In this document: in pieces, positions 37,021 through 45,640 of the stretch
Numbering within the stretch: position 1 is the first letter of the stretch
Layout of the letters: every line of letters begins with the position of its first letter
Notes under the pieces: generated by a model
Database searches by the model: none
What the model saw: only the letters and a program-made list of their open reading frames with translations
What the model was told of the DNA's origin: nothing
NCBI GenBank assembly: GCA_016868205.1
Contig: VGHR01000010.1
Coordinates: 1 to 47,641 of the forward strand
Direction: 5' to 3'
DNA: 47,641 bases
DNA from: Betaproteobacteria bacterium
Lineage (GTDB): Bacteria > Pseudomonadota > Gammaproteobacteria > Burkholderiales > Burkholderiaceae_C
Position numbers and translations under genes: made by a program

Positions 37021-37575
37021 CTAGACCCTTTTGCGGTATTCACCGGTGCGGGTGTCGATCTCGATGCGGTCGCCTTGGTTCACGAAGATCGGTACACCGA
37101 CTTCAAAGCCGGTGGCGATCTTGGCAGGCTTGAGTACCTTTCCTGAGGTGTCGCCCTTGACCGCCGGTTCGGTCCAGGTGACCTCGCGCTCAACGCTGGT
37201 GGGCAACTCAACCGAGATCGCCTTGCCCTCATAGAAAACCACCTCGGCACCCATGCCCTCCTCCAGGTAGCTCAGGGCGTCGCCCATGTTTTCAGCCTCG
37301 ACTTCGTACTGGTTGTACTCGGTGTCCATCCAAACATACATCGGGTCGGCAAAGTAGGAATAGGTGCACTCCTTTTTGTCCAGCACGATTTGATCCATCT
37401 TGTCGTCCGCCTTGAAGACGATCTCGGTGCCCTGGTTGTTCAGCAGGCTCTTGAGCTTCATGCGCACCGTGGCGGCATTGCGCCCACCGCGCGAGTATTC
37501 GGTCTTGAGCACGACCCAGGGGTTGCCACCGTTCATGATGACATTGCCGGCGCGAATTTCTTGGGCGATTTTCAT
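37021..37575 (-). CDS. efp: Translation elongation factor P, arginine type
   Basis: 184 residues from ATG 37575. Three-domain EF-P, domain I with [21 protein letters not shown]. The loop tip is [14 protein letters not shown] with arginine at residue 32, where E. coli has lysine 34. This is the form activated by rhamnosylation by EarP, which is encoded 1.6 kb away. It relieves ribosome stalling at polyproline. The in-frame N-terminal extension to 37680 is not part of EF-P. Confidence 0.97.
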   Translation of the reverse strand: MKIAQEIRAGNVIMNGGNPWVVLKTEYSRGGRNAATVRMKLKSLLNNQGTEIVFKADDKMDQIVLDKKECTYSYFADPMYVWMDTEYNQYEVEAENMGDALSYLEEGMGAEVVFYEGKAISVELPTSVEREVTWTEPAVKGDTSGKVLKPAKIATGFEVGVPIFVNQGDRIEIDTRTGEYRKRV

Positions 37576-37758
37576 AACATTCTCAGGAAGTAAAGGCGCT
37601 TCGGTCTGAAGGCGCGAAACCCGGTAGTTTAACCGGCCGCTATGAGGTGCGGCGACCGATCTCCACCGAGTCGCTTGCACCCGACCCGGCGCGCGCCCTG
37701 GGCGTGCCCCGGTAGGCCGGGACGCTTTGGTAGCATTCCAGCCTTACGGAGCCCATCC

Positions 37759-38172
37759 ATGCAACCTTTCCACCTGGCCTTTCCTGTTTCTGATCTCGAA
37801 GAAGCCCGCGCCTTCTATGGCGGCGTCTTAGGTTGTCCCGAGGGGCGCAGCAGCCCGGAGTGGGTGGATTTCAACTTTCACGGGCATCAGATCGTTGCGC
37901 ATCTGTGTCCCTCGATGGACGCCGAGGTGTCTCGCAGCGAGGTCGATGGGCATGGCGTGCCCGTGCGGCATTTTGGCCTGGTGATGACGATGTCCGATTG
38001 GCAGGCCCTGGCCGATCGGCTCAAGGCGCTGGGGACCCGCTTCATCATTGAGCCTTACATTCGCTTCAAGGGGGAGCCGGGTGAGCAGGCGACGCTCTTT
38101 TTTCTCGATCCGTTTGGCAATGCAATTGAGTTCAAGGCCTTCAAGAATCTTGACTCCCTGTTTGCCAAGTGA
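37759..38172 (+). CDS. VOC family (glyoxalase-like) protein
   Basis: 137 residues from ATG 37759. A vicinal-oxygen-chelate fold opening [24 protein letters not shown] and closing [15 protein letters not shown], with candidate metal ligands His, His and Glu. Glyoxalases, dioxygenases and resistance proteins share this fold, so the reaction is open. Its end overlaps a possible start of the next gene, suggesting one transcript. Confidence 0.88.
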   Translation: MQPFHLAFPVSDLEEARAFYGGVLGCPEGRSSPEWVDFNFHGHQIVAHLCPSMDAEVSRSEVDGHGVPVRHFGLVMTMSDWQALADRLKALGTRFIIEPYIRFKGEPGEQATLFFLDPFGNAIEFKAFKNLDSLFAK

Positions 38173-38180
38173 AGACCTCG

Positions 38181-39140
38181 ATGAGCCTAGCCATTGCTTA
38201 CGCTGATGTGGCTGCGGCGCATGACCGTCTTAAGGGGGTGGCGCATCGCACCCCGGTGATGCGCTCACAAACAGCCGACCGCTTGACGGGTGCCGAGTTG
38301 TTCTTCAAGTGTGAGAATTTTCAGCGCATGGGGGCTTTCAAGTTCCGCGGGGCCTACAACGCGTTAGCGCAGTTCAGTGCGGAGCAAAAGAAGCGGGGGG
38401 TATGCGCCTTCAGCTCGGGCAACCACGCGCAGGGTATCGCGCTTTCGGCCCGGTTGCTCGGTATTCCAGCGACCCTCGTCATGCCCAAGGATTCGCCGGC
38501 TGTGAAGATGGCTGCCACTCGGGGTTATGGAGCCGAAGTCATCGTCTATGACCGCTACACCGAGGACCGGGAGGCCATTGGCCGCAAGTTGGCCCTGGAG
38601 CGGGGCATGACCTTGATTCCGCCCTACGACCACGCCCATGTGATGGCGGGGCAAGGGACGGCTGCCCAGGAACTGTTTGAAGAGGTTGGATCCCTGGACC
38701 TGCTGCTGGTTTGCCTGGGTGGGGGTGGCCTGATTTCCGGCTGTGCGGTGGTGGCCCACGAGCTAAGCCCGTCTTGCCGTGTGGTGGGGGTCGAGCCTGA
38801 AGCCGGTAACGATGCGCAGCAGAGCAAGCGCACAGGGCATATTGTGCGTATCGAGACGCCGCGCACGATTGCCGATGGCGCTCAGACCCAGTTTCTTGGG
38901 CAGCTGACTTTCCCGGTGATCCAGGCGCTCGTTGATGACATCGTGACCGTCAGTGACGCGCAGTTGATCGAGGCCATGCGTTTTGCTGCCGCTCGCATGA
39001 AGATGGTGGTCGAGCCCACGGGGGCGCTGGCAATGGCCGCTGCCATGCAAGGAGCGGTGGAGGTGCGCGGCAACCGGGTGGGCGTGATTATTTCCGGGGG
39101 CAATGTGGATATTGCCCAGCTCGCCGGCTACCTGGCCTGA
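38181..39140 (+). CDS. Threonine/serine dehydratase-like PLP enzyme (fold type II)
   Basis: 319 residues from ATG 38181; a GTG at 38169 would overlap the previous stop. The PLP lysine lies in MGAFKFRGAYNAL near 50, the substrate loop is SSGNHAQG near 77 and the phosphate-binding loop LGGGGLISG near 180. There is no ACT regulatory domain, so it is the short catabolic kind: threonine dehydratase, serine racemase or threo-3-hydroxyaspartate ammonia-lyase. Confidence 0.9.
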   Translation: MSLAIAYADVAAAHDRLKGVAHRTPVMRSQTADRLTGAELFFKCENFQRMGAFKFRGAYNALAQFSAEQKKRGVCAFSSGNHAQGIALSARLLGIPATLVMPKDSPAVKMAATRGYGAEVIVYDRYTEDREAIGRKLALERGMTLIPPYDHAHVMAGQGTAAQELFEEVGSLDLLLVCLGGGGLISGCAVVAHELSPSCRVVGVEPEAGNDAQQSKRTGHIVRIETPRTIADGAQTQFLGQLTFPVIQALVDDIVTVSDAQLIEAMRFAAARMKMVVEPTGALAMAAAMQGAVEVRGNRVGVIISGGNVDIAQLAGYLA

Positions 39141-39168
39141 GGCCCTGGCCCGCGAGAGCCCTCTGGCT

Positions 39169-40263
39169 CTAGTCGGCAAGATGAGCCTGCTCGGCGCGCA
39201 CCATCCCGATAAGCTGCGTGAGAAGGTCGTCCTGGTCCAGCAGACGCTGGCGGGCCGATGCGGCGCACTGGGCCCATGAGGCCAGGGTCTGGGCGTCCAA
39301 GCTGGGCAGTGGGCCTGTCTCGATGGCATTCCAGCATCGATGGAACTGGCGCCAACTCGGCGGCGCTTCCATCCAGTCCAAAAAAGCCTCCAGCTTGGCA
39401 TGGTGGGCTTGATCCTGCTGGGGGTAAATCTGCCACACGAAAGGCTTGCCGGCCCAGAGGGCTCGCACCCAGGAGTCCTCGCCCCGCACAAAGTTCAGGT
39501 CACAGGCCCAAAGCATTTCGTCGAAGCCGTTCTGGTCGGTGTAGGGCAAGGCGGTGCAGGGCGGCGCCTGGGTCAGCATCGGCAGCGCCATTTGCAGGGC
39601 GGCCCATGGGCGACCGGGTGTGACCAGCCACTGATCCTCGACGGTCTGTTGCAACAAGTGGGGCAGGGCGGCCGGCTCATAGCAGAACAGGCTGATCAGC
39701 CGGGATCGGTCTTGTAATTCAGGCGCGTGGGCTTTGCGCCAGACGCTTGAATCGAAGGCCTGCTGCCTGGCCAACAAATCGCTTTCGCGGAGCAAGCCGC
39801 CGGTTTTGGTGGTGAAGCCGGGATAGAAGAATCGCTTGCTCCAGCCCCTGGCAGGCCCCGACAGAATCGGCGAGGGCAATGCATGGTTGCGCTCCACCCA
39901 AGCTTCGGCACTGAGGTACTCCAAGTTGATCCACACCGGTTGTCGGCGCTGGGTGGCCGCGCCGTGAGCCACGAAGGCCTCGGGGATGCGGCACGCAAAG
40001 GCTTCGATCCATACATCAGCCGGGGACAAACTCCTGAGTCGGGCAAGCTGCTCGGCCTCCTGCCACGGTCGCAACTCGATCCCGGGTTCCTGCCCGAGGG
40101 CCAGGCCGGGGGCCATCCAGGCCAGGGCTGAGGCATCATCGAGCCAGAGGCGCACCTTGTGGCCAGCCTCACGCAGCTGCCGTGACAGGCGCCAACACAC
40201 CCCCAGATCGCCATGGTTGTCGATCACGGTGCAGAAGAGGTCAAAGGTCAGGGCAGGTCGCAT
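39169..40263 (-). CDS. earP: EF-P arginine rhamnosyltransferase EarP
   Basis: 364 residues from ATG 40263. It starts DLFCTVIDNHGDLGVCWRL; Asp15 and Asp19 match the catalytic pair Asp13/Asp17 of the Pseudomonas enzyme. The C-terminal half has the nucleotide-sugar motif FVWQIYPQQDQAHHAKLEAFL. It transfers rhamnose from dTDP-rhamnose to Arg32 of EF-P, which fits the arginine-type EF-P here. efp and earP are not adjacent: a VOC gene and a dehydratase gene on the plus strand lie between them. Confidence 0.95.
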   Translation of the reverse strand: MRPALTFDLFCTVIDNHGDLGVCWRLSRQLREAGHKVRLWLDDASALAWMAPGLALGQEPGIELRPWQEAEQLARLRSLSPADVWIEAFACRIPEAFVAHGAATQRRQPVWINLEYLSAEAWVERNHALPSPILSGPARGWSKRFFYPGFTTKTGGLLRESDLLARQQAFDSSVWRKAHAPELQDRSRLISLFCYEPAALPHLLQQTVEDQWLVTPGRPWAALQMALPMLTQAPPCTALPYTDQNGFDEMLWACDLNFVRGEDSWVRALWAGKPFVWQIYPQQDQAHHAKLEAFLDWMEAPPSWRQFHRCWNAIETGPLPSLDAQTLASWAQCAASARQRLLDQDDLLTQLIGMVRAEQAHLAD

Positions 40264-40500
40264 GGAAAGGTCGCGCGGTGCTTGCGTTAATATAACCATC
40301 GCATTAACAAGCTTGCTTCTTGCGCGCGAAATCGAGCACTCAGTTTTTGTGGCCGTGGATCTGCCGCGGGCCCTGGAGGGTTCGGGACTCGCGGTCGAGG
40401 ACGGAGACTCCCAGATGATCTTGCTCGCCCCGGCCATTGGCCTTCTGAGCCCAAGGCAATCGGCTCGGTGGACAGGCCCGCCCTGGCAAGCGTGCCCGCG

Positions 40501-42453
40501 ATGAGTGGCGGCACGGTAAGGCCCACGGGCGGTCAGGCGTGGCAGGAGTTGTTGGGGCAGGTCGCCGCGCTGCCGTCCCTGCCCGGGGTTTATCGCTACT
40601 ACGACCAGCAGGGCGGCGTGCTGTATGTGGGCAAGGCCCGCAACCTTAAAAAACGGGTCAGCAGTTATTTTCAGAAAGACCATGGCGGTACGCGCATTGG
40701 CCATATGGTCGGGCGCATCGCACGGATTGAGACGACCGTGGTGCGCTCAGAGGCCGAGGCCTTGCTGCTCGAGAGCAATCTGATCAAGACCCTGCACCCT
40801 CGCTTCAACATTCTCTTCAGGGACGACAAGAGCTACCCGTACCTCAAAATCACCGCCGTGCAGCCGGGCCGGCCCGATGCCGTCGGACCGCAGGCCCAGC
40901 TCTTTGCGCGCATGGCCTACTACCGCGGCGCTGTTGATCGCAAGCACCATTACTTCGGGCCCTATCCCAGTGCCTGGGCGGTCAAGTACAGCATCGCTCT
41001 GCTGCAGAAAGTGTTCCGCCTTCGCACCTGCGAGGACACGGTCTTCAACAACCGCACTCGGCCCTGCCTCCTGTATCAAATCAAGCGCTGTTCGGGCCCG
41101 TGCGTTGGTTTGATCTCGCACGAGGCGTACGCCCGCGACAGCGACCATGCCAGCCAGTTTTTACAGGGTCGCACGCAGGACATCCTGCAGGCCCTGGAGT
41201 CGCGCATGGTGGCGCATGCCCAAGCGCTTGAATTTGAGCAAGCTGCCGAGTTGCGCAATCAAATGCGCGCTGTTTCGAGGGTGCTGCAGCAGCAGACCAT
41301 GGATGTGCAGGCCGACAAGGATGTGGATGTTCTGGCGGTGCGGGTGCAAGGCGGTCGCGCCTGCGTCAATCTGGCCATGGTGCGTGGCGGACGGCATCTT
41401 GGGGACCGGGCTTATTTCCCGGCGCAGGTTGAAACAGCCCTGGACTTACAGGCCGAAAGCCCGTCCCCGCAGGCGTCATCGGCCGAAGTGACGGTTTTGC
41501 AGGCTTTCATGGCTCAGCACTACATCGACCTGCCGGTGCCGCCGGTGCTGCTGATCAGCCACCCGGTGGATCGCACCCTGATCGATTTGCTCACACTGCA
41601 GGCCGGGGGCAAGGTGACGGCCGTTCACAAGCCGCGCGAGCAGCGGCGGGTCTGGCTGGAGATGGCCTGCAAGAACGCCGAACTGCAGTTGGCCCGTCTG
41701 CTGGCCGAAGAAGGTTCGCAACAGGCCCGCACTCGCGCCCTGGCCCAGGCCCTGGATTTGCCCCAGGATGATTTACAGGCCTTGCGCATCGAGTGCTTTG
41801 ACATATCGCACACTGGCGGCGAGGCCACCCAGGCTTCCTGCGTGGTGTTTGCGCAGCACCGCATGCAGGCCAGCCAGTACAAGCGCTTTGGCATCGAAGG
41901 CGTGGGCCCCGGTGACGACTATGCGGCCATGCGGCAGGCTCTGCTCAGGCGCTACCGGCCACTGGCCGAGGCCTTGCGTGAGGGCGAGTCCGTCGATGAT
42001 CGTCAGCGCCTGCCCGATTTGGTGCTCATTGATGGCGGCAAGGGTCAGGTGGCCGTGGCGCGAGAAGTGTTCGAGCATTTGGGACTGGATATCGGGCTGA
42101 TCGTCGGGGTCGAGAAAGGCGAGGGTCGCAAGGTGGGTCTGGAGGAGTTGGTTTTCGCCGATGGTCGTGAGAAGGTCTATCTGGGCCATGACTCAGCAGC
42201 CTTGATGCTGGTGGCTCAGATCCGCGACGAAGCACATCGCTACGCCATCACCGGTATGCGCGCCCGGCGCGACAAGGTCAGAGTGACCAGTCGCCTGGAG
42301 GACATCCCCGGTGTCGGTCCCAGAAAGCGGGCCAGCCTGCTGCGCCGATTCGGCGGGTTGGCTGGCGTTAGCGCCGCCAGCGCTGAGGATCTGGCCGCGG
42401 TCGAGGGCATCTCCCGAACCTTGGCCGAGCAGATCTATCGTGCCCTGCACTAG
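40501..42453 (+). CDS. uvrC: Excinuclease ABC subunit UvrC
   Basis: 650 residues from ATG 40501 (a GTG at 40468 is in frame; neither has a good ribosome site). GIY-YIG nuclease domain [20 protein letters not shown] near residues 25-45, a UVR coiled coil ([20 protein letters not shown]) near 245, the RNase H-like endonuclease core, and C-terminal helix-hairpin-helix repeats ([19 protein letters not shown]). It cuts both sides of a lesion in nucleotide excision repair. pgsA follows after 31 bases, as in E. coli. Confidence 0.97.
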   Translation: MSGGTVRPTGGQAWQELLGQVAALPSLPGVYRYYDQQGGVLYVGKARNLKKRVSSYFQKDHGGTRIGHMVGRIARIETTVVRSEAEALLLESNLIKTLHPRFNILFRDDKSYPYLKITAVQPGRPDAVGPQAQLFARMAYYRGAVDRKHHYFGPYPSAWAVKYSIALLQKVFRLRTCEDTVFNNRTRPCLLYQIKRCSGPCVGLISHEAYARDSDHASQFLQGRTQDILQALESRMVAHAQALEFEQAAELRNQMRAVSRVLQQQTMDVQADKDVDVLAVRVQGGRACVNLAMVRGGRHLGDRAYFPAQVETALDLQAESPSPQASSAEVTVLQAFMAQHYIDLPVPPVLLISHPVDRTLIDLLTLQAGGKVTAVHKPREQRRVWLEMACKNAELQLARLLAEEGSQQARTRALAQALDLPQDDLQALRIECFDISHTGGEATQASCVVFAQHRMQASQYKRFGIEGVGPGDDYAAMRQALLRRYRPLAEALREGESVDDRQRLPDLVLIDGGKGQVAVAREVFEHLGLDIGLIVGVEKGEGRKVGLEELVFADGREKVYLGHDSAALMLVAQIRDEAHRYAITGMRARRDKVRVTSRLEDIPGVGPRKRASLLRRFGGLAGVSAASAEDLAAVEGISRTLAEQIYRALH

Positions 42454-42484
42454 GGGCAAGTGCTGCCCGTGCCAAAATCCCTAG

Positions 42485-43051
42485 ATGTTCTGGACCATCC
42501 CGACGCTGATGACCTGGGCGCGCATTGTCGCCATCCCCTTGATCGTCGCTGTGTTCTACCTGGACTTTCCGCCGGAATCTCGCAACATCGTAGCCACCGC
42601 CCTGTTTGTGGTCTTTGCCCTGACCGATTGGCTCGATGGCTACCTGGCGCGTAAATTAGGTCAAACCTCCGCGTTCGGAGCCTTCCTGGACCCGGTGGCG
42701 GACAAGTTCCTTGTGTGCGCCTGCCTCCTGGTGCTGGTTGATTTGCAGCGGGCCGATGTGTTCGTGGCGCTCATCATCATCGGCAGGGAAATCGCGATCT
42801 CCGCCCTGCGCGAGTGGATGGCCACCATAGGCGCCAAACGCAGTGTGGCCGTTCATGTGGTGGGCAAGATCAAAACGGGCGTACAAATGGTTGCCATCGC
42901 CCTGTTGCTCTTCGATGGCGTGCTCTTCGGTTTGATCGACACGCGCCTGTGGGGAACGGGCCTGATCTGGCTGTCGGCGGTGCTCACGGTTTGGTCGATG
43001 GTGTACTACCTGCAAAGAGCCGTTCCCGAGATTCGAGCCCGATCCCGATGA
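42485..43051 (+). CDS. pgsA: CDP-diacylglycerol--glycerol-3-phosphate 3-phosphatidyltransferase
   Basis: 188 residues, four or more membrane spans. The CDP-alcohol phosphotransferase signature is complete: DWLDGYLARK, then GAFLDPVADK (near 48-72). It makes phosphatidylglycerol phosphate at the inner membrane, the first committed step to acidic phospholipids. Its stop overlaps the start of the EamA transporter gene by four bases. Confidence 0.96.
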   Translation: MFWTIPTLMTWARIVAIPLIVAVFYLDFPPESRNIVATALFVVFALTDWLDGYLARKLGQTSAFGAFLDPVADKFLVCACLLVLVDLQRADVFVALIIIGREIAISALREWMATIGAKRSVAVHVVGKIKTGVQMVAIALLLFDGVLFGLIDTRLWGTGLIWLSAVLTVWSMVYYLQRAVPEIRARSR

Positions 43052-43947
43052 GTGCCGAACCGGATGAATCGGCCTGGTTGCGGGCCATGCCCCTGGTCTT
43101 CGTGCTGATTTGGAGCACCGGCTTCATCGTGGCCAAGTTTGGCCTGCCGTATGCGCCGCCGTTGGGTTTCCTGGCCTGGCGTTACTTCTTTTCAATTCTG
43201 TGCTTTCTGGCCTGGATTGCAGTGGCCGGTGCGCGCTGGCCTGAGGACCCGAAGCAGTGGTGGCATCTGGCGGTGACCGGCGTGCTGATGCATGCCGGCT
43301 ACCTGGGTGGGGTCTGGGTCGCGGTGGAGTTGGGCATGGGCTCTGGGCTGGCGGCCCTGGTGGTGGGTTTGCAACCGGTGCTGACGGCGGTGTGGGTGTC
43401 ACGGATCGAGGGGGGGCAGGTCACCCGGGTGCAGTGGTTGGGCCTGCTGCTCGGATTTGGCGGCTTGATCCTGGTGATTTTGCGCAAATTGATGGCCGGC
43501 ACCGAGGTCAGTGCCTTCACCGTCGCCGGCACCGTTTTTGCCCTGCTGGCCATTACAGCCGGAACGCTCTATCAGAAGCGCCATCTGCGTGCCACCGATG
43601 TACGCACGGCCAATGCCATACAACTCGGCGCCGCCCTGATCGCGACGCTGCCGCTGACTTTTCTGGAATCGGAACCGGTGGTCTGGAACGCCCCGCTGGT
43701 GGCAGCCATGGCCTGGGCGGTTGGGGTGCTCACCTTGGGGGGCAGTTCGCTGCTGTATCTGCTCATTCAGCGCGGCGCCGCTACTTCGGTGGCCAGCCTG
43801 ATGTACCTGGTGCCGCCGACCACAGCCATCATGGCGTGGTTTCTTTTTGATGAATTGATCACCGCGGTCACATTGATTGGAACGGGTCTGACGGCCCTAG
43901 GCGTGGCTCTGGTTGTGCGCCAACCCAAACCCGCGGCCTCGGGCTGA
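43048..43947 (+). CDS. EamA family DMT transporter
   Basis: 299 residues from ATG 43048, overlapping the pgsA stop. Ten membrane spans in two EamA repeats (FVLIWSTGFIVAKFGLPYAP near 18 and the second from about residue 160). It exports or imports small metabolites; the substrate is unknown. A longer in-frame ORF from 42814 overlaps pgsA and is not needed. Confidence 0.92.
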   Translation: MSAEPDESAWLRAMPLVFVLIWSTGFIVAKFGLPYAPPLGFLAWRYFFSILCFLAWIAVAGARWPEDPKQWWHLAVTGVLMHAGYLGGVWVAVELGMGSGLAALVVGLQPVLTAVWVSRIEGGQVTRVQWLGLLLGFGGLILVILRKLMAGTEVSAFTVAGTVFALLAITAGTLYQKRHLRATDVRTANAIQLGAALIATLPLTFLESEPVVWNAPLVAAMAWAVGVLTLGGSSLLYLLIQRGAATSVASLMYLVPPTTAIMAWFLFDELITAVTLIGTGLTALGVALVVRQPKPAASG

Positions 43948-43971
43948 GTGCCGCCTTGATGGAGAATTTTC

Positions 43972-45060
43972 ATGACGCTTAAACATCGCATCGCAGTCAT
44001 TGCCGGTGACGGCATCGGCAAAGAAGTCATGCCCGAGGGGTTGCGGGTGCTGGAGGCGGCAGCCCGTAAATTCGACATCGATTTGCAGTTCGATCGCTTC
44101 GACTTTTCGAGTTGGGACTATTGTGAAAAGCACGGCAAGATGCTGCCCGACGACTGGAAAGATCAGATCGGGGGCCACGACGCAATTTACTTTGGTGCCG
44201 TGGGCTGGCCCGAGAAGATTCCAGACCATGTCTCGCTCTGGGGCTCTTTGCTTTTGTTTCGCCGCGAGTTCGACCAATACATCAATTTGCGGCCGGCCCG
44301 ACTCATGCCCGGCATCATCGCCCCGGTGGTGCGCAAGGACGGCAGTCGTCGCGACCCGGGTGAGATTGATTTTTATATCGTCCGTGAAAACACCGAGGGC
44401 GAGTACTCCAGCATCGGTGGTCGAGCCTTTGCAGGTACGGACCGCGAGTTCGTGCTTCAGGAGTCGGTGTTTACCCGCGTTGGCGTCGACCGGGTGCTCA
44501 AGTTTGCCTTCGAGTTGGCGCAGTCACGCCCGAAGAAGCACCTGACCAGCGCCACCAAGTCCAACGGCATTTCAATATCCATGCCCTACTGGGACGAGCG
44601 CGTGTCCGAGATGGCCCGGACCTACCCGGATGTCCGTCTGGACAAGTTCCACATTGACATTTTGTCGGCCCATTTTGTACAGCGGCCGGACTTCTTTGAT
44701 GTGGTGGTTGCCAGTAATCTGTTCGGTGACATCCTCAGCGATTTGGGCCCGGCATGCACGGGCACCATCGGGATCGCACCGAGCGCCAATCTCAACCCGG
44801 AGCGACGCTTCCCCTCGCTGTTTGAGCCGGTGCACGGTTCTGCCCCCGACATCGCTGGGCGCGGCATTGCCAACCCCATCGGTCAGATTTGGTGCGGCGC
44901 GATGATGTTAGAGTTTTTAGGTCACAGGGCGGCCCACGAAGCCATCGTCAAGGCCATCGAGACCGTCCTGCAGCCGGACAGCGGCGCACCGCGAACCCCT
45001 GATCTGGGCGGCACGCACAAGACCATCGATCTGGGCCGTGCCATTGAGCTGGCCCTCTGA
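43972..45060 (+). CDS. Tartrate dehydrogenase / D-malate dehydrogenase (decarboxylating)
   Basis: 362 residues of the isocitrate/isopropylmalate dehydrogenase family. VIAGDGIGKEVMPEG near the N-terminus, substrate Arg segment LRPARLMPG near 108, DFYIVRENTEGEYSSIGG near 140 and the NAD-binding segment EPVHGSAPDIAGRGIANPIG near 285 follow the TtuC/DmlA type. It oxidises D-malate or tartrate with NAD. It is placed just before hupB, with a separate promoter region between. Confidence 0.9.
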   Translation: MTLKHRIAVIAGDGIGKEVMPEGLRVLEAAARKFDIDLQFDRFDFSSWDYCEKHGKMLPDDWKDQIGGHDAIYFGAVGWPEKIPDHVSLWGSLLLFRREFDQYINLRPARLMPGIIAPVVRKDGSRRDPGEIDFYIVRENTEGEYSSIGGRAFAGTDREFVLQESVFTRVGVDRVLKFAFELAQSRPKKHLTSATKSNGISISMPYWDERVSEMARTYPDVRLDKFHIDILSAHFVQRPDFFDVVVASNLFGDILSDLGPACTGTIGIAPSANLNPERRFPSLFEPVHGSAPDIAGRGIANPIGQIWCGAMMLEFLGHRAAHEAIVKAIETVLQPDSGAPRTPDLGGTHKTIDLGRAIELAL

Positions 45061-45098
45061 GTCTGCCCTGGGACTATAGCGCTGGCCTCAAATCGGTC

Positions 45099-45104
45099 TA
45101 GAAT
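45099..45104 (+). promoter_or_regulatory. Probable hupB promoter -10 element
   Basis: TAGAAT in the gap before hupB, about 55 bases upstream of its start, without a clear -35. It is the best promoter candidate for the hupB and tRNA-Val transcript. Confidence 0.35.
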
Positions 45105-45157
45105 CCGCCTCCTCCCGGCGCACCCAAACTATCGTTCCAACAGTCTCAGGAGCACAA

Positions 45158-45430
45158 GTGAATAAAGCAGAATTGATCGAACACATTGCCAAGCAAACCG
45201 ATTTATCCAAGGCCGCCTCCACCCGAGCCCTCGAAGCATTTATCGGTGCCGTCAAGACTACGCTCAAGAAGGGCGGCGAGGTCTCCCTGGTAGGTTTTGG
45301 CACCTTCGCGGTGACCAAGCGCGCTTCGCGCACAGGGCGCAATCCCCGCACTGGAGAGACGATTAAAATCAAGCCAGCCAAGATTCCCAAGTTCCGTCCC
45401 GGTAAAGCCCTCAAGGACGCTTTGAACTGA
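45158..45430 (+). CDS. hupB: DNA-binding protein HU
   Basis: 90 residues from GTG 45158 (CAGGAG upstream). It begins [20 protein letters not shown] and has the DNA-binding arm signature [20 protein letters not shown] near residues 46-65. HU is a nucleoid-shaping dimer. A tRNA-Val gene follows 24 bases after it, and ppiD after that. lon, which often precedes hupB, is replaced here by the tartrate dehydrogenase gene. Confidence 0.97.
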   Translation: MNKAELIEHIAKQTDLSKAASTRALEAFIGAVKTTLKKGGEVSLVGFGTFAVTKRASRTGRNPRTGETIKIKPAKIPKFRPGKALKDALN

Positions 45431-45453
45431 CACCCGGTTTTCAAGTTGAGGTG

Positions 45454-45529
45454 GGGTGCTTAGCTCAGTTGGTAGAGCGGCGCCCTTACAAGGCGTAGGT
45501 CGGCGGTTCGAGCCCGTCAGCACCCACCA
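45454..45529 (+). tRNA. tRNA-Val (anticodon TAC)
   Basis: 76 bases with encoded CCA. The acceptor GGGTGCT pairs with AGCACCC. D arm AGCTCAGTTGGTAGAGC, anticodon loop CTTACAA with TAC, T arm with GGTTCGAGCC. All arms pair. It lies between hupB and ppiD and is followed by a strong terminator. Confidence 0.97.
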
Positions 45530-45537
45530 CCACCGAG

Positions 45538-45567
45538 AAAAAAGGCGAACCTGGGTTCGCCTTTTTT
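45538..45567 (+). terminator. Terminator after tRNA-Val
   Basis: AAAAAAGGCGAACC and GGTTCGCCTTTTTT form a 14-bp stem with a two-base gap; the paired T run ends the transcript in the plus direction, and the symmetry makes it usable from both sides. Confidence 0.9.
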
Positions 45568-45640
45568 GCGTCGCGGGCTTTGTCCAGGCCCGACAATCTG
45601 GACGATTCAACTGCACACTCTGCTGGCCAGGATACGCACC

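Noticed and set aside
40286..40308. GTTAAT-N11-ATTAAC inverted repeat before earP
   Set aside because: Only six-base arms with a long spacer in an AT-rich promoter; too weak to call an operator.
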